Source: Anaerolineaceae bacterium | Lineage (GTDB): Bacteria; Chloroflexota; Anaerolineae; Promineifilales; Promineifilaceae | Assembly: GCA_002699125.1 (NCBI GenBank) | Contig: PABI01000078.1 | Span: 62,001-126,000 of the forward strand | Reading direction: 5' to 3' | Length of the DNA stretch: 64,000 nucleotides | Shown here: one piece after another, positions 28,808-38,852 of the stretch | Numbering within the stretch: position 1 is the stretch's first letter | Layout of the letters: each line of letters starts with the position of its first letter | Notes under the pieces: generated by a model | What the model was told of the DNA's origin: nothing | Database searches by the model: none | What the model saw: the letters and a program-made list of their open reading frames with translations, nothing else | Translations under genes and position numbers: made by a program

Positions 28808-31800
28808 ATGCAAGAACAAAAGCACGAGCAAGACACAGCCACCATTTGGGGCGCTGCCGTAAACGAACTGGAAACAGCTCTTTACAACGCCTTCATTCGG
28901 CACGCCATCGATAATCGCGGAGTGCTCACCTCGCCGCGGCGCGGCCGGCAAGTGGCCAGCCAAATTTCGTCTTTGGTGCAGCAATACCTGGCATTCGAGG
29001 CCAATGAATCAGATATTACGGCCGCAGCCACCCAGCTGGCCGAACAGGGCATGGCCATGGTCACGGCGACGCAGATGATGCGTGTTCTGCATCGCGCGGA
29101 ACATAATTTGGTGGATACGGCCGTTGCCCGCCGCCTCAACGATTTCCAAATTCTCTTTCTGGAAAAGGTAGCCAACGCGCGTGAAATTGTGCAGCAGCGC
29201 TTTCAGGAAACCGCCCAAACTGCCTTACAGCGTGCCCTGCACACCCAGCTAGAACAACAAATCTCCCTGCACGAACTCCAAAAACAGCGCAATGCCAATC
29301 TTAACCAGATTTTGCAGCTGAATGCCCGGCTTAGCCAGGCAAACGATGAAGCCACGCTGCTGCGCGAAGCCGTAACCGGTATTTGCCAGGCGTTGGATAT
29401 CACCAACGTCACCCTGTTTGAAGCCCTGGAGCCACCAGATGTGTGGCGGGTCATCACCACCACTGCCCCCTTTCTGAACCAGGGTGATAATGCCCCGGCC
29501 AAAACTGCCGATATGCTGGCCACAGCGTTTGGCAAAGACGGCGAAGTCGTGCGCGCTTACCAATCTGAAGAAGGTGACGATGGCATCTCTGTGGGCATTA
29601 TTTTGCGCGTGGGGCAGCGGCTTTTAGGTGCCATGGTGGCCAACCACGGCAGTCTGGCCACCGAAAGTTACGAAGAATATCTCATTCTGGTGCGCACCTT
29701 TGCCCAAAACCTGGCAGCCCTGTGGCACAATCTTTATTTGCTCAACGAAACCCAGCAGCGCGCCCATGAACTAGAAATATTGCACGGCCGTTATCTGGAC
29801 AGCATCTGGAACACGCCCGAAGCAACCTTACAAGCCCGCGCCGACGACAGCAGCCTGAACATTGTGCGTGAAGTCACAGAGCAAGCAGCGCCACTGCCGA
29901 CAGCACAATCAACGGTTTACCCATTACAACTTGGCGACAACAGCTTTGGTCAGATTCGCATCCCAGGCCTGGAGAATTTGTCTGAAGAAGAGCGGGACTT
30001 TGTACAAGACCTGATTCGGGAGATGGGCAGCGCCCTGAACAACGCCCAGTTTGTGCAAACGACCCGCGCTTATTCCAACCAGCTGCGCCTGGCGTCTGAA
30101 GTTTCCCGTGCCGCCAGCACCATTCTGGATCGCGATCAGCTCATCCAGGAAGTTGTAGAGCTAATCCGCTCGCGCTTTAATTTGTATTACGTTGGCCTGT
30201 TTTTGGTGGACGAAAAGGCCAATACGGCCGTTCTCCGCGCCGGTACCGGTGAAGCAGGTCGTCTGCAAATTGAGCTCAACCACAGCCAGGAAATTGGCGG
30301 CGGGTCTATGATTGGTACGGCCGTAGCCACCGGCGAGGCCCGCGTCGAACAAAACGTGCAGCAAGCCACCGCCTTCAAACCCAATCCCCTGCTGCCAGAC
30401 ACCCAGGCAGAATTGGCCCTGCCGCTCAAAACAGGTAACAAAGTCATCGGTGCCCTTACCGTGCAGAGCAGCCAACAAGGCGCATTTGCCAGTGAAACGG
30501 TCACCGTTCTGCAAAGTTTGGCCGACCAGCTGGCCATTGCCATTGAAAACGCCAACCTGTTTGCTCAAACAGAAAGCACGCTTGACGAAACAAACCGCCT
30601 GTACACCGCCAGCCGCCGCATTGGGCAGGCCACCAACGCCTACGAAATCTACAAAACGCTGGTCGATTTTGCCCGCAACACTGAAATCGCCCAGGTTGTA
30701 AAAATCATCATCGCCGATCCAAAAGCACCAGATTTTGTCATCATCCCCGTCGCCTGGAGCTCAATTGATATTGAGATTGAGTCAAACCTGCGGATGCCGC
30801 GCGAGACGTACAGCTTTGGCGACAGGCTCATCGATACCGACGTTCTTGTTGTGGCCGACGCCCAGGCGCAATCGGGCATTGATGAACATTCCCAACAAAT
30901 GTTTGTGCAAAATGATCTGCACGCCGCGGCCTTGATCCCCATTTACATCGAGCAGGAATGGTTGGGCACGCTGGCTTTAGCGCACAAAAAGCCAAATGCG
31001 TTTGCCAACGCCTCCCTCCAGCCTATGCGCACGCTGGCCGACCAGGCAGCTACTATTTTGGCCAACCAACGGCTGCTGCGCCAGACAGAGCTGCTTTATC
31101 GCATTGGTCGCGCCCTCAACCAGGCCATCACCCGTGATGATGCCCTGGATATTGCCGTGCGCGAGATTCAAGCGTACACCGGAGCGTATCAGTGCCGTTT
31201 TGTCAACTATAAGCCAGGTGCAAGCAGCGGCAGACTGCTGGCAAACTCCAGCAGCCAGCGCGTCGATAAGAATGCCCATCTGCCGCTGACGGGCGATTAC
31301 ACTTTTGAATATCTCAGCCAAGAGCAAAAGCCGCTGCTGCTTTCACCGCGCAATGATGCGCTCCCCAAAGAGACAATCGAGCAGCATGTAACGCAGTTTG
31401 GGGCATACGCTTCCTTGCTCATTCCGGCGGCCAGCCAGCAGGAGCTGCTGGGGTATCTAGCTATTGATTCGGTGAGTGGCGAACGGCCGTTCACTCGTTC
31501 CAACATCATCTTTGCCCAAACCGTTGTAGACCACCTCACCACCCAGCTAGAAAACGTTAAGCTGCTGGATGAAGCGCTGCACCGCGCCCAGGATTTGATA
31601 ACCCTGAACCAGGTACAGGCCAACATCTCGCGTGCGCTGGATTTGGAAATATTGGCCAGAATCATCTATGGTGAGGTAGGACGCCTGCTGGATAACACCT
31701 GCTTCCAACTGGCCCTATACGAAAAAGAAACCAACCAATACCAACCCGTCCTTACGATGGTTGAAGATAAACCTGTTGCTACCCAAGAACGCACCCTTTC

Positions 31801-32851
31801 ACTGGACGAGCCGCTGTTTACGTTTCTCAATCAGGACAAGCCGCAGCTGCTGGATGCCCACGCGCCGCTGGCCCAGACGGAGCAGTTTGCCCAGAACGGC
31901 CGTACAACCCAATCAAGCCTGTGGGTGCCCTTGCTCCAAGATGGTGTGCCAGTCGGCCTCATCAGCGTGCATTCTTACGAACCGCTTGCTTATGGCGAAA
32001 GCGACACGCAGCTGCTGCGTAGTATTGCTACCCAAACCAGCCTGGCCATTGCCAATGCACAGCTGTTCCAGCAAACCCAGCAGCAAAATGAAGAGCTGCG
32101 CGAACTGGACCAACTTAAAACCCAGTTCCTGGCCAACATGTCCCACGAGTTACGCACGCCGCTTAACTCCATCATTGGCTTCTCGCGCGTGATTCTCAAA
32201 GGGATCGACGGCCCCACCACCCCTGCCCAGGAAGAGGATCTGCAATCAATTTATACCAACGGGCAGCATTTGCTCATGTTGATTAATGAGATTTTGGATA
32301 TGGCCAAAATTGAAGCCGGTAAGATGTCGCTCAACTTTGAAATGATTAATCTGCATACGGCCGTTGCCCCAGCCCACGACACCATGCGCAGCCTGATCAA
32401 CAGCGAGCGGGTTAATTTTATTTGGGACGTGCCCGAAGATTTACCGGAGATTGAAGCAGATGCTATCCGTCTCCGCCAAATTTTGTTGAATTTGTTGTCT
32501 AATGCCGCCAAGTTCACTGAAGATGGGGAAATCCACCTGTATGCCTATGCCGATGATGAGACGATCCATATTAAAGTGAAGGATACAGGCATTGGCATCG
32601 CCCCCGAGGATTTTGATAAGCTATTCATGCCTTTTGCCCAGGTTGACACGTCTAATACCCGTACGTCGAGTGGTACAGGTTTGGGTTTGCCCATCACAAA
32701 ATGGCTGATTGAAATGCACCAGGGTAGTATCAACTTTACCAGTCAACCGAATGAGGGCACCACCTTCCATGTCATTTTGCCGGTTCGTCAAAACAAAGAC
32801 AGACCGACAGAAATCCCCCTCGTACAACCAACCACCGACTCCATCAATTAA
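28808..32851 (+). CDS. Multi-GAF histidine kinase
   Basis: Several GAF repeats; HisKA FLANMSHELRTPLNSIIGFS; HATPase DTGIGIAPEDFDKLF...SGTGLGLPITK. Confidence 0.93.
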   Translation: MQEQKHEQDTATIWGAAVNELETALYNAFIRHAIDNRGVLTSPRRGRQVASQISSLVQQYLAFEANESDITAAATQLAEQGMAMVTATQMMRVLHRAEHNLVDTAVARRLNDFQILFLEKVANAREIVQQRFQETAQTALQRALHTQLEQQISLHELQKQRNANLNQILQLNARLSQANDEATLLREAVTGICQALDITNVTLFEALEPPDVWRVITTTAPFLNQGDNAPAKTADMLATAFGKDGEVVRAYQSEEGDDGISVGIILRVGQRLLGAMVANHGSLATESYEEYLILVRTFAQNLAALWHNLYLLNETQQRAHELEILHGRYLDSIWNTPEATLQARADDSSLNIVREVTEQAAPLPTAQSTVYPLQLGDNSFGQIRIPGLENLSEEERDFVQDLIREMGSALNNAQFVQTTRAYSNQLRLASEVSRAASTILDRDQLIQEVVELIRSRFNLYYVGLFLVDEKANTAVLRAGTGEAGRLQIELNHSQEIGGGSMIGTAVATGEARVEQNVQQATAFKPNPLLPDTQAELALPLKTGNKVIGALTVQSSQQGAFASETVTVLQSLADQLAIAIENANLFAQTESTLDETNRLYTASRRIGQATNAYEIYKTLVDFARNTEIAQVVKIIIADPKAPDFVIIPVAWSSIDIEIESNLRMPRETYSFGDRLIDTDVLVVADAQAQSGIDEHSQQMFVQNDLHAAALIPIYIEQEWLGTLALAHKKPNAFANASLQPMRTLADQAATILANQRLLRQTELLYRIGRALNQAITRDDALDIAVREIQAYTGAYQCRFVNYKPGASSGRLLANSSSQRVDKNAHLPLTGDYTFEYLSQEQKPLLLSPRNDALPKETIEQHVTQFGAYASLLIPAASQQELLGYLAIDSVSGERPFTRSNIIFAQTVVDHLTTQLENVKLLDEALHRAQDLITLNQVQANISRALDLEILARIIYGEVGRLLDNTCFQLALYEKETNQYQPVLTMVEDKPVATQERTLSLDEPLFTFLNQDKPQLLDAHAPLAQTEQFAQNGRTTQSSLWVPLLQDGVPVGLISVHSYEPLAYGESDTQLLRSIATQTSLAIANAQLFQQTQQQNEELRELDQLKTQFLANMSHELRTPLNSIIGFSRVILKGIDGPTTPAQEEDLQSIYTNGQHLLMLINEILDMAKIEAGKMSLNFEMINLHTAVAPAHDTMRSLINSERVNFIWDVPEDLPEIEADAIRLRQILLNLLSNAAKFTEDGEIHLYAYADDETIHIKVKDTGIGIAPEDFDKLFMPFAQVDTSNTRTSSGTGLGLPITKWLIEMHQGSINFTSQPNEGTTFHVILPVRQNKDRPTEIPLVQPTTDSIN

Positions 32852-32995
32852 CCATTAGCATAGCAATTTAGAACCAAACGGTACTTTTTGCCCATTCGCT
32901 AAATTCATGCTTTATTTTCAAATGGGTGGGTACTAAAGATGTAACGTAAGCACCTTACCTCAAACTTAGCCGTATAAGTCGAGGAGATTTCTGTA

Positions 32996-34714
32996 ATGAG
33001 TAGCATAAAAATTGTATGTCGCGCCTGTGGCGCTAAATTTGATTTTGAACGGCCGTTACCCACCTGCCCCAACTGCAACAATCAATGGCTGGATGCCGAA
33101 TATGAACTGACCCATCCGCAGCAAAACGGCCATCTGGCCCAAAAAGGGCATGATTGGCTGCGCCAGCTAGACAAACGCGGCGCAACCCTGTGGCGCTACC
33201 GCGAACTGCTGCCCATTCACGATGATGAAAACATCATCACCCTCGGCGAAGGCTGGACGCCTTTGCTGCGGGCCCACAATTTGGGCCTCATGCTGGGTCA
33301 CCCCAACATCTACATCAAAGATGAGCGCCAGGGGCCAACCGGCTCATTTAAAGACCGCCAGGCAGCGATTGCCATCAGCGTCATGAAAGAGGCAGGCATC
33401 AAAGAAGCTGTTGTTTCATCTACCGGCAACGTAGCCATTGCTTATTCCGCCTACAGCGCCCGGGCCGGCATCAAAATGTGGGTGTTTGTCACCAGCTCGG
33501 TGCCCGCCGACAAAATGCGTGAAGTGGCGCTGTACGGCTCTGAAGTCATTAAGGTTGCCGGCACCTACGATGAAGCCAAACGCATTGCCGCTGAATTTGC
33601 CACCAGCAAAAATCTATTCCTGGATCGGGGCATCAAAGGCATTGCCGCTAAAGAAGCGATGAAAACATTAGCCTTTGAAGTCGCCGAACAGCTGGGCAGC
33701 ATCCACGCCGGGCAAAGTTCGACTATCCTCAACGGCAGCCAGCATCGCTGGCGCACGCCAGATTGGTACTTACAGGCCGTCAGCGGCGGATTGGGTCCGG
33801 TCGGCGTGATGAAAGGGTTTGCCGAATTAAAACGGCTGGGCCTGGTAGAAAAAATGCCCAAAATGGGTCTGTTCCAAACCAGCGGCTGTGCCCCCATGGC
33901 CAGCTCCTTCCACAAAGGGCTGGCCATTGCCGAAACGGTAAAAGAGCCGCGTACCGACATCACCACCCTGGCCACCGGTGCCCCCGGCGAAGCGTATGAA
34001 GTGCTGCGAGAGCTTATTAATGAATATGGCGGCACAATTGATGCCATCACCGACATAGAGGCGTTTAGCGCACTCCATCTGGTGGCCAAGATGGACGGAA
34101 TTTCGGTGGAACCGGCAACGGCCGTTACCTTTGCCGGCCTTTTTAAACTGATTCGTGAAGGTAAAATCCTGCCCCATGAAACCGTCGTGCTCAACTGCTC
34201 TGGCCACACCTTCCCCGTCGAAAAACATATCATTGGTGACCAGTACACGCGCGACATGACCCTGCCCGATACTGGCGAATTGACCCGCAGCAACCGCAGC
34301 CGCGAAGAAGGGCTGCTCACCGCCTTAGAAGAGCTGGACGACCGCGTCCAGCGCATTACGATTGTGGAAGATCATTTAGATGCAGCTCGGCTCATCCGCC
34401 GCATTTTGCAGGCACAAGGAGATTTCCTGATTGATGAAGCCCATGACGGGCAGACCGGGCTGCAGCTAATTCGCGAAACCCGACCCAACCTCGTCATTCT
34501 GGACTTAATGATGCCCGGTCTGGATGGCTTTGCCGTGGTGGAAGCCATGAAAGCCGATCCCGTGCTAAAAGAAACGCCCATCATTGTTATTACCGCCAAA
34601 GAGCTTACCGATGACGAAAAGCAGCGGCTGGACGGCCAAATTAAGGCATTGCTGCAAAAAGGCTCTTTTATGGATTCGGACTTGTTGAACGATATTCAAA
34701 AAGCTTTACCTTAG
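32996..34714 (+). CDS. Threonine synthase (PLP) fused to C-terminal response-regulator receiver domain
   Basis: Zn-ribbon-like CRACGAKF...CPNC; PLP motif GPTGSFKDRQA; STGNVAIAYSAY; C-term ITIVEDHLDAARLIRRIL...LVILDLMMPGLDG...IIVITAKEL...LLQKG. Confidence 0.93.
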   Translation: MSSIKIVCRACGAKFDFERPLPTCPNCNNQWLDAEYELTHPQQNGHLAQKGHDWLRQLDKRGATLWRYRELLPIHDDENIITLGEGWTPLLRAHNLGLMLGHPNIYIKDERQGPTGSFKDRQAAIAISVMKEAGIKEAVVSSTGNVAIAYSAYSARAGIKMWVFVTSSVPADKMREVALYGSEVIKVAGTYDEAKRIAAEFATSKNLFLDRGIKGIAAKEAMKTLAFEVAEQLGSIHAGQSSTILNGSQHRWRTPDWYLQAVSGGLGPVGVMKGFAELKRLGLVEKMPKMGLFQTSGCAPMASSFHKGLAIAETVKEPRTDITTLATGAPGEAYEVLRELINEYGGTIDAITDIEAFSALHLVAKMDGISVEPATAVTFAGLFKLIREGKILPHETVVLNCSGHTFPVEKHIIGDQYTRDMTLPDTGELTRSNRSREEGLLTALEELDDRVQRITIVEDHLDAARLIRRILQAQGDFLIDEAHDGQTGLQLIRETRPNLVILDLMMPGLDGFAVVEAMKADPVLKETPIIVITAKELTDDEKQRLDGQIKALLQKGSFMDSDLLNDIQKALP

Positions 34715-34927
34715 CTTTCATGCACAGCAAATGTCAGGAGCAAAAAAGTATAAAAAGAGGGTGAATTACGGCCGTAACGTATCCCCCTTTTCTCCTCCCA
34801 GTACAAACGCACCATTCATTTCGCTTGTCCAAAAGCCAAAATAGGACCACAATGTGAATTGCAAAAATATTGATATCTATGGCACAATAATCGCGCTTGA
34901 TACACACTAACTTGGTCAGCTAACTAT

Positions 34928-36202
34928 ATGTATATGGACAAAACAACAATACCGCTTGCAAAAATCTTGTACATCGAAGACGATCCCGCCAGTCGCCGGT
35001 TGGTACAGCGCGTGCTGGACAATAAAGGGTACGATGTGGTTGTAGCCGCCGATGGGCTTGAAGGCATTTCCATGGCCCGCGAACACCATCCCAACCTTAT
35101 CCTAATGGATATCAATCTGCCAAGCATGGATGGTCGTGAAATTACCACGCGTCTACGCAGCCTGCCTAACTTTTCAGACACGCCCATTGTGGCCCTAACC
35201 GCCAACCACAGTCCGGGAAGCCGTGAACTGGCCCTGGCCGCGGGTTGTACCGGCTTTCTTACCAAGCCAATTGATGTTTCCATATTCCCCAACCAGGTGA
35301 ATGCCTACCTGCACGGCCATGCCGAGCCCCTCTCCAAAGAAGAGCACAGCGAGCATCTCCAGCGGCATGCCCAAAATCTGGTGGAACGGCTGGAAAGTAA
35401 AATTCATGAGCTGGAAAGCGCCAACAAACGACTGCGCGAACTGGACCGCCTCAAGAGCGATTTTATCATCATGGTTTCCCATGAGCTGCGCACGCCGCTG
35501 ACCTTAATCAGTGGCTACGCCCATTTGTTGGATGAACAGGTAAAGCAAACCGATAATACACTGCCCGCGGAAATGGTCTCCGGCGTGGCCGAAGGGCTAA
35601 ATCTAGGCGTTACGCGCATGCGGGATGTGGTGAATGAAATCATCAAAGTTGCTCGCATTGCCTCCGGCACGCTGGACCTGGCTTTAGGCCCCGTGCGCAT
35701 CTCTGAAGTTGTTCAAGATATCTTTGAAGAGTTTGGTGAAGTGTGCAATAAGCGGCGGCTCAATGTGCAAATTGGGGATCTCTCCAAGCTGCCAATCGTC
35801 CAGGGGGATGGCGAACAGTTGAAGTCGGCTATTTACCACATTTTTAGCAACGCTGTAAAATACACGCCAGACGGCGGCAGTATTTTTGTTGTCGGTCGTG
35901 CTGTTGGTGATACGATTGATTTGATTATTCAAGATACCGGTATTGGCATTCCGGACAGCGAACATCGTCGCATTTTTGACCAATTTTATACGCTGGGTTC
36001 TATTGAGCACCACTCAACCAGCAAATTTGCTTTTCAAGGTGGCGGTTTAGGATTAGGGTTGGCCATTGTAAAAGGAATTATTGAGGCACATAACGGCCGT
36101 GTTTGGGTAGAGAGTGAACGACGCGATCCAGACCAATTCCCGGGCAGCACCTTCCACATTTTGCTACCTTTGGAGCAAGTAAACCAGACTGTAGAACTTT
36201 AA
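34928..36202 (+). CDS. Hybrid receiver-histidine kinase
   Basis: ILYIEDDPASRRLVQRVL...LILMDINLPSMDG; HisKA FIIMVSHELRTPLTLISGYAHLL; DTGIGIPDSEHRRIFDQF. Confidence 0.93.
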   Translation: MYMDKTTIPLAKILYIEDDPASRRLVQRVLDNKGYDVVVAADGLEGISMAREHHPNLILMDINLPSMDGREITTRLRSLPNFSDTPIVALTANHSPGSRELALAAGCTGFLTKPIDVSIFPNQVNAYLHGHAEPLSKEEHSEHLQRHAQNLVERLESKIHELESANKRLRELDRLKSDFIIMVSHELRTPLTLISGYAHLLDEQVKQTDNTLPAEMVSGVAEGLNLGVTRMRDVVNEIIKVARIASGTLDLALGPVRISEVVQDIFEEFGEVCNKRRLNVQIGDLSKLPIVQGDGEQLKSAIYHIFSNAVKYTPDGGSIFVVGRAVGDTIDLIIQDTGIGIPDSEHRRIFDQFYTLGSIEHHSTSKFAFQGGGLGLGLAIVKGIIEAHNGRVWVESERRDPDQFPGSTFHILLPLEQVNQTVEL

Positions 36203-36358
36203 CTTCAACCGTACGCCAGAACGATTAATCCGGGCTCTTACCCATCCTGTATCCTTGCCGACTCACCCATTTTCATACATACCTGACGCGCCTAACGCTC
36301 GTTAGCCTATGTGTTTTCCAATTTGTCATTTGTTCAGTTTGTACTGTAATGGAGAAAC

Positions 36359-37357
36359 ATGGCAACGCCACCCGGCAAACCCTCAGCAGTAAGCGTTCCA
36401 ACAGAAAAAGAACCTGAGGAAACGTCTGCTCAGGCTAGCAGCCAGCAGTGGAGTTTAGGACTACTTTGGGGATTGTTATCACCACTCTTTTTGGGCATTG
36501 TGCCTATTTTGGCCAAAGTGGCTTACGCGGCCGGTGTCAACGTCCTCACCGTAGTTGCATTTCGAACGGTCATTGCGGCCGTTTTTTTGTGGCTGGGGAT
36601 GCTGCTGTTCAAACGTCAGCTCATTCGCAGTTCACTGCCGGCCGTCCTTAGCAGCATGATCGCCGGAGCCATCAATGGTCTGGGCTCCATCTTCTTCTAC
36701 ACCAGTCTAACCCGCATCGACGCCTCTCTGGGCCAATTGGTCAACATCACCTATTTGGTGTTTGTAACGGTTTTTTTGCGGCTGGCGGGGCAAACCATTT
36801 CCGTGCTCACCATTTTTCGCACGATCCTGACAATTGGCGCGATCTACCTGCTCACGCGCGGGGGCGCGGGGCCGGCAGATTGGCTGGGGGTAGGCATGAT
36901 GCTTGTTGCCGCCATCACCTATGCCATTCAGCTGGTGCTCAGCCAGCGCATTATGCTGGACATACCTGCACCCACCATGACGCTGTACGCCATCACTGCG
37001 ATGGCGGCCGTTGTGACCGTGGCCTGGTTTGTCGCCCCGGTGGATCTGGCGCTGGTTAGCACAGACGGCTGGCAGGCGATTGGTTGGATGGCCCTGGTAA
37101 CCGCGCTTTCTCGCCTGACGCTCTTTTTGGGGGTCAAAGCCATGGGCAGCATTCAAACGGCACTGCTGGGTGTGTCCGAAGTGGTGGTAACGATTGTGAT
37201 TGCGGCCATTTTTCTGGGTGAGCGTCTAACGTTGCTGCAATGGGTAGGTGCGGCTGTTTTAATGGTAAGCATCTTCCTAGTGCGCTTTGAAAAAGGCGTG
37301 CCCCGCTTCATCGACTGGTGGCAGTTCCTCTGGCGCCGTTTTTTGCCAAAGAAGTAA
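36359..37357 (+). CDS. EamA/DMT-superfamily transporter
   Basis: About ten hydrophobic segments with EamA repeats (ILAKVAYAAGVNVLTVVAFRTVIAAVFLW; FLGERLTLLQWVGAAVLMVSIFLV). Confidence 0.88.
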   Translation: MATPPGKPSAVSVPTEKEPEETSAQASSQQWSLGLLWGLLSPLFLGIVPILAKVAYAAGVNVLTVVAFRTVIAAVFLWLGMLLFKRQLIRSSLPAVLSSMIAGAINGLGSIFFYTSLTRIDASLGQLVNITYLVFVTVFLRLAGQTISVLTIFRTILTIGAIYLLTRGGAGPADWLGVGMMLVAAITYAIQLVLSQRIMLDIPAPTMTLYAITAMAAVVTVAWFVAPVDLALVSTDGWQAIGWMALVTALSRLTLFLGVKAMGSIQTALLGVSEVVVTIVIAAIFLGERLTLLQWVGAAVLMVSIFLVRFEKGVPRFIDWWQFLWRRFLPKK

Positions 37358-37390
37358 TCATCCGTTTTCTTCCCCGTTTAAATGATGCGG

Positions 37391-37438
37391 GAAACGTGAT
37401 GCATGAGAAAATTCAGTCAGTTTCACGCATCACGTTTC
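37391..37438. repeat. Inverted repeat between convergent genes (GAAACGTGATGC / GCATCACGTTTC)
   Basis: 12-nt perfect arms at 37391-37402 and 37427-37438. Confidence 0.8.
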
Positions 37439-37441
37439 ACT

Positions 37442-38761
37442 TCATGTTTGTTGTACCGGTTCCAGCGGCACGTCAGCCACCCTGGGCACCTGATCCTCCG
37501 CCTGTCGGGTAATGAGCAAGGCGGGACGGCTGTGCGTAAAGTAGCTCCAGGCCCACTGCAAAAAGACAATCAGTCGGTTCTGGAAGCCAGCTAGGTAAAG
37601 CAAATGAACAATCCACCAGAGATGCCAGGCCAGCACGCCCACCAGCCGCAGCGAGCCGATTTGCACCACGGCCGTTTGCCGGCCAATTTGCGCCATGTCA
37701 CCCCGATTTTTGTAGCGAAACGGCCGTGCCGTTTTGCCGTTCCAGCGGCGTTGCAGCAGCTTCGCCACGTACAGCCCCTGCTGAATTGCCACCTGGGCCA
37801 CGCCGGGCAGCGGTTGGCCGTCTTCATTTAAAACGTGCGCCAGATCGCCAATGACAAAAATGTTTTCATGTCCCGGCACGCTCAAGTCTGGCAGCACCTG
37901 CACCCGGCCCGTGCGGTCCAGTGACGCCCCCGACGCTTCGGCCAGCGCTTCACCCAGCGGCGACGCTTTGACACCCGCTGCCCACAGCACGGTTCGCGCC
38001 GGGATAACTTCTTCGTTGGTTTCGGCTTTGAGCGTGACGGTGGTGGGGGAAACGGCCGTTACCCGCGCCTTGGTGCGCACCGTAACCCCCATTTTCTCTA
38101 AAGCCGCCGCCGCCTTTTGCGACAATGTCGCATCGTAGGTGGGCAAAATGTAGTCGGGCGACTGCACCAGGATGATGCGAGCATCGGCCGGATTGATGCG
38201 GCGGAATTCGTGGCGCAGCGCTTTGTGGGCCACTTCGGCCAGGGCTCCGGCCATCTCCACACCCGTTGGTCCACCACCGATGATGACAAACGTCAGCCAG
38301 GCGCGCATCGTTTCCGGGTCCACAGCCCGTTCCGCCATTTCAAAGGCAGACAGCACCCGCCGTCGAATCTCCAAAGCGTCTTCCACCTTTTTAAGGGGGG
38401 GTGCCCACTGCTGCCACTCGTCGTTGCCAAAATAATGGTAGCCCGCACCCGCCGCCACAATGAGCGTGTCGTAAGGCACGGTGCCATCGCGCAGCAGTAC
38501 TTCCTGTTTGTCAACATCGAATCCGGTCACTTCGCCCAGAAGCACGCGGGCATTTTGCTGCCTTTTAAACAGCCGACGCAGCGGCGAAGCAATATCGGCC
38601 GGAGAAAGATGGCCAGTCGCCACCTGGTAAAGCAATGGTTGGAATAAATGATGATTACGGCGATCGATCAGCGTCACCTCAACAGGTGCCCGCTTCAATG
38701 CCTGGGCGACGTTCACGCCGCCAAAGCCACCACCGACAATTACAACTCGTTTTGGGTTCAT
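37442..38761 (-). CDS. ndh: Type II NADH dehydrogenase (NAD(P)/FAD-dependent oxidoreductase)
   Basis: RVVIVGGGFGGVNVAQAL...HHLFQPLLYQVATGHLSPADIA...GGGPTGVEMAGALAE. Confidence 0.92.
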   Translation of the reverse strand: MNPKRVVIVGGGFGGVNVAQALKRAPVEVTLIDRRNHHLFQPLLYQVATGHLSPADIASPLRRLFKRQQNARVLLGEVTGFDVDKQEVLLRDGTVPYDTLIVAAGAGYHYFGNDEWQQWAPPLKKVEDALEIRRRVLSAFEMAERAVDPETMRAWLTFVIIGGGPTGVEMAGALAEVAHKALRHEFRRINPADARIILVQSPDYILPTYDATLSQKAAAALEKMGVTVRTKARVTAVSPTTVTLKAETNEEVIPARTVLWAAGVKASPLGEALAEASGASLDRTGRVQVLPDLSVPGHENIFVIGDLAHVLNEDGQPLPGVAQVAIQQGLYVAKLLQRRWNGKTARPFRYKNRGDMAQIGRQTAVVQIGSLRLVGVLAWHLWWIVHLLYLAGFQNRLIVFLQWAWSYFTHSRPALLITRQAEDQVPRVADVPLEPVQQT

Positions 38762-38852
38762 TGTTATGCCTCCTTGCAAAAATGAATCTGCAAGCAGCAT
38801 ATTGTTTTAGGGAGTAAAAGTGATCCACCGAAGGGATGAGCAGGGGGTGGAT

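Noticed and set aside
33565-34356. 263-aa minus-strand ORF in the threonine synthase-REC gene
   Set aside because: Antisense shadow; the sense strand encodes two conserved domains.
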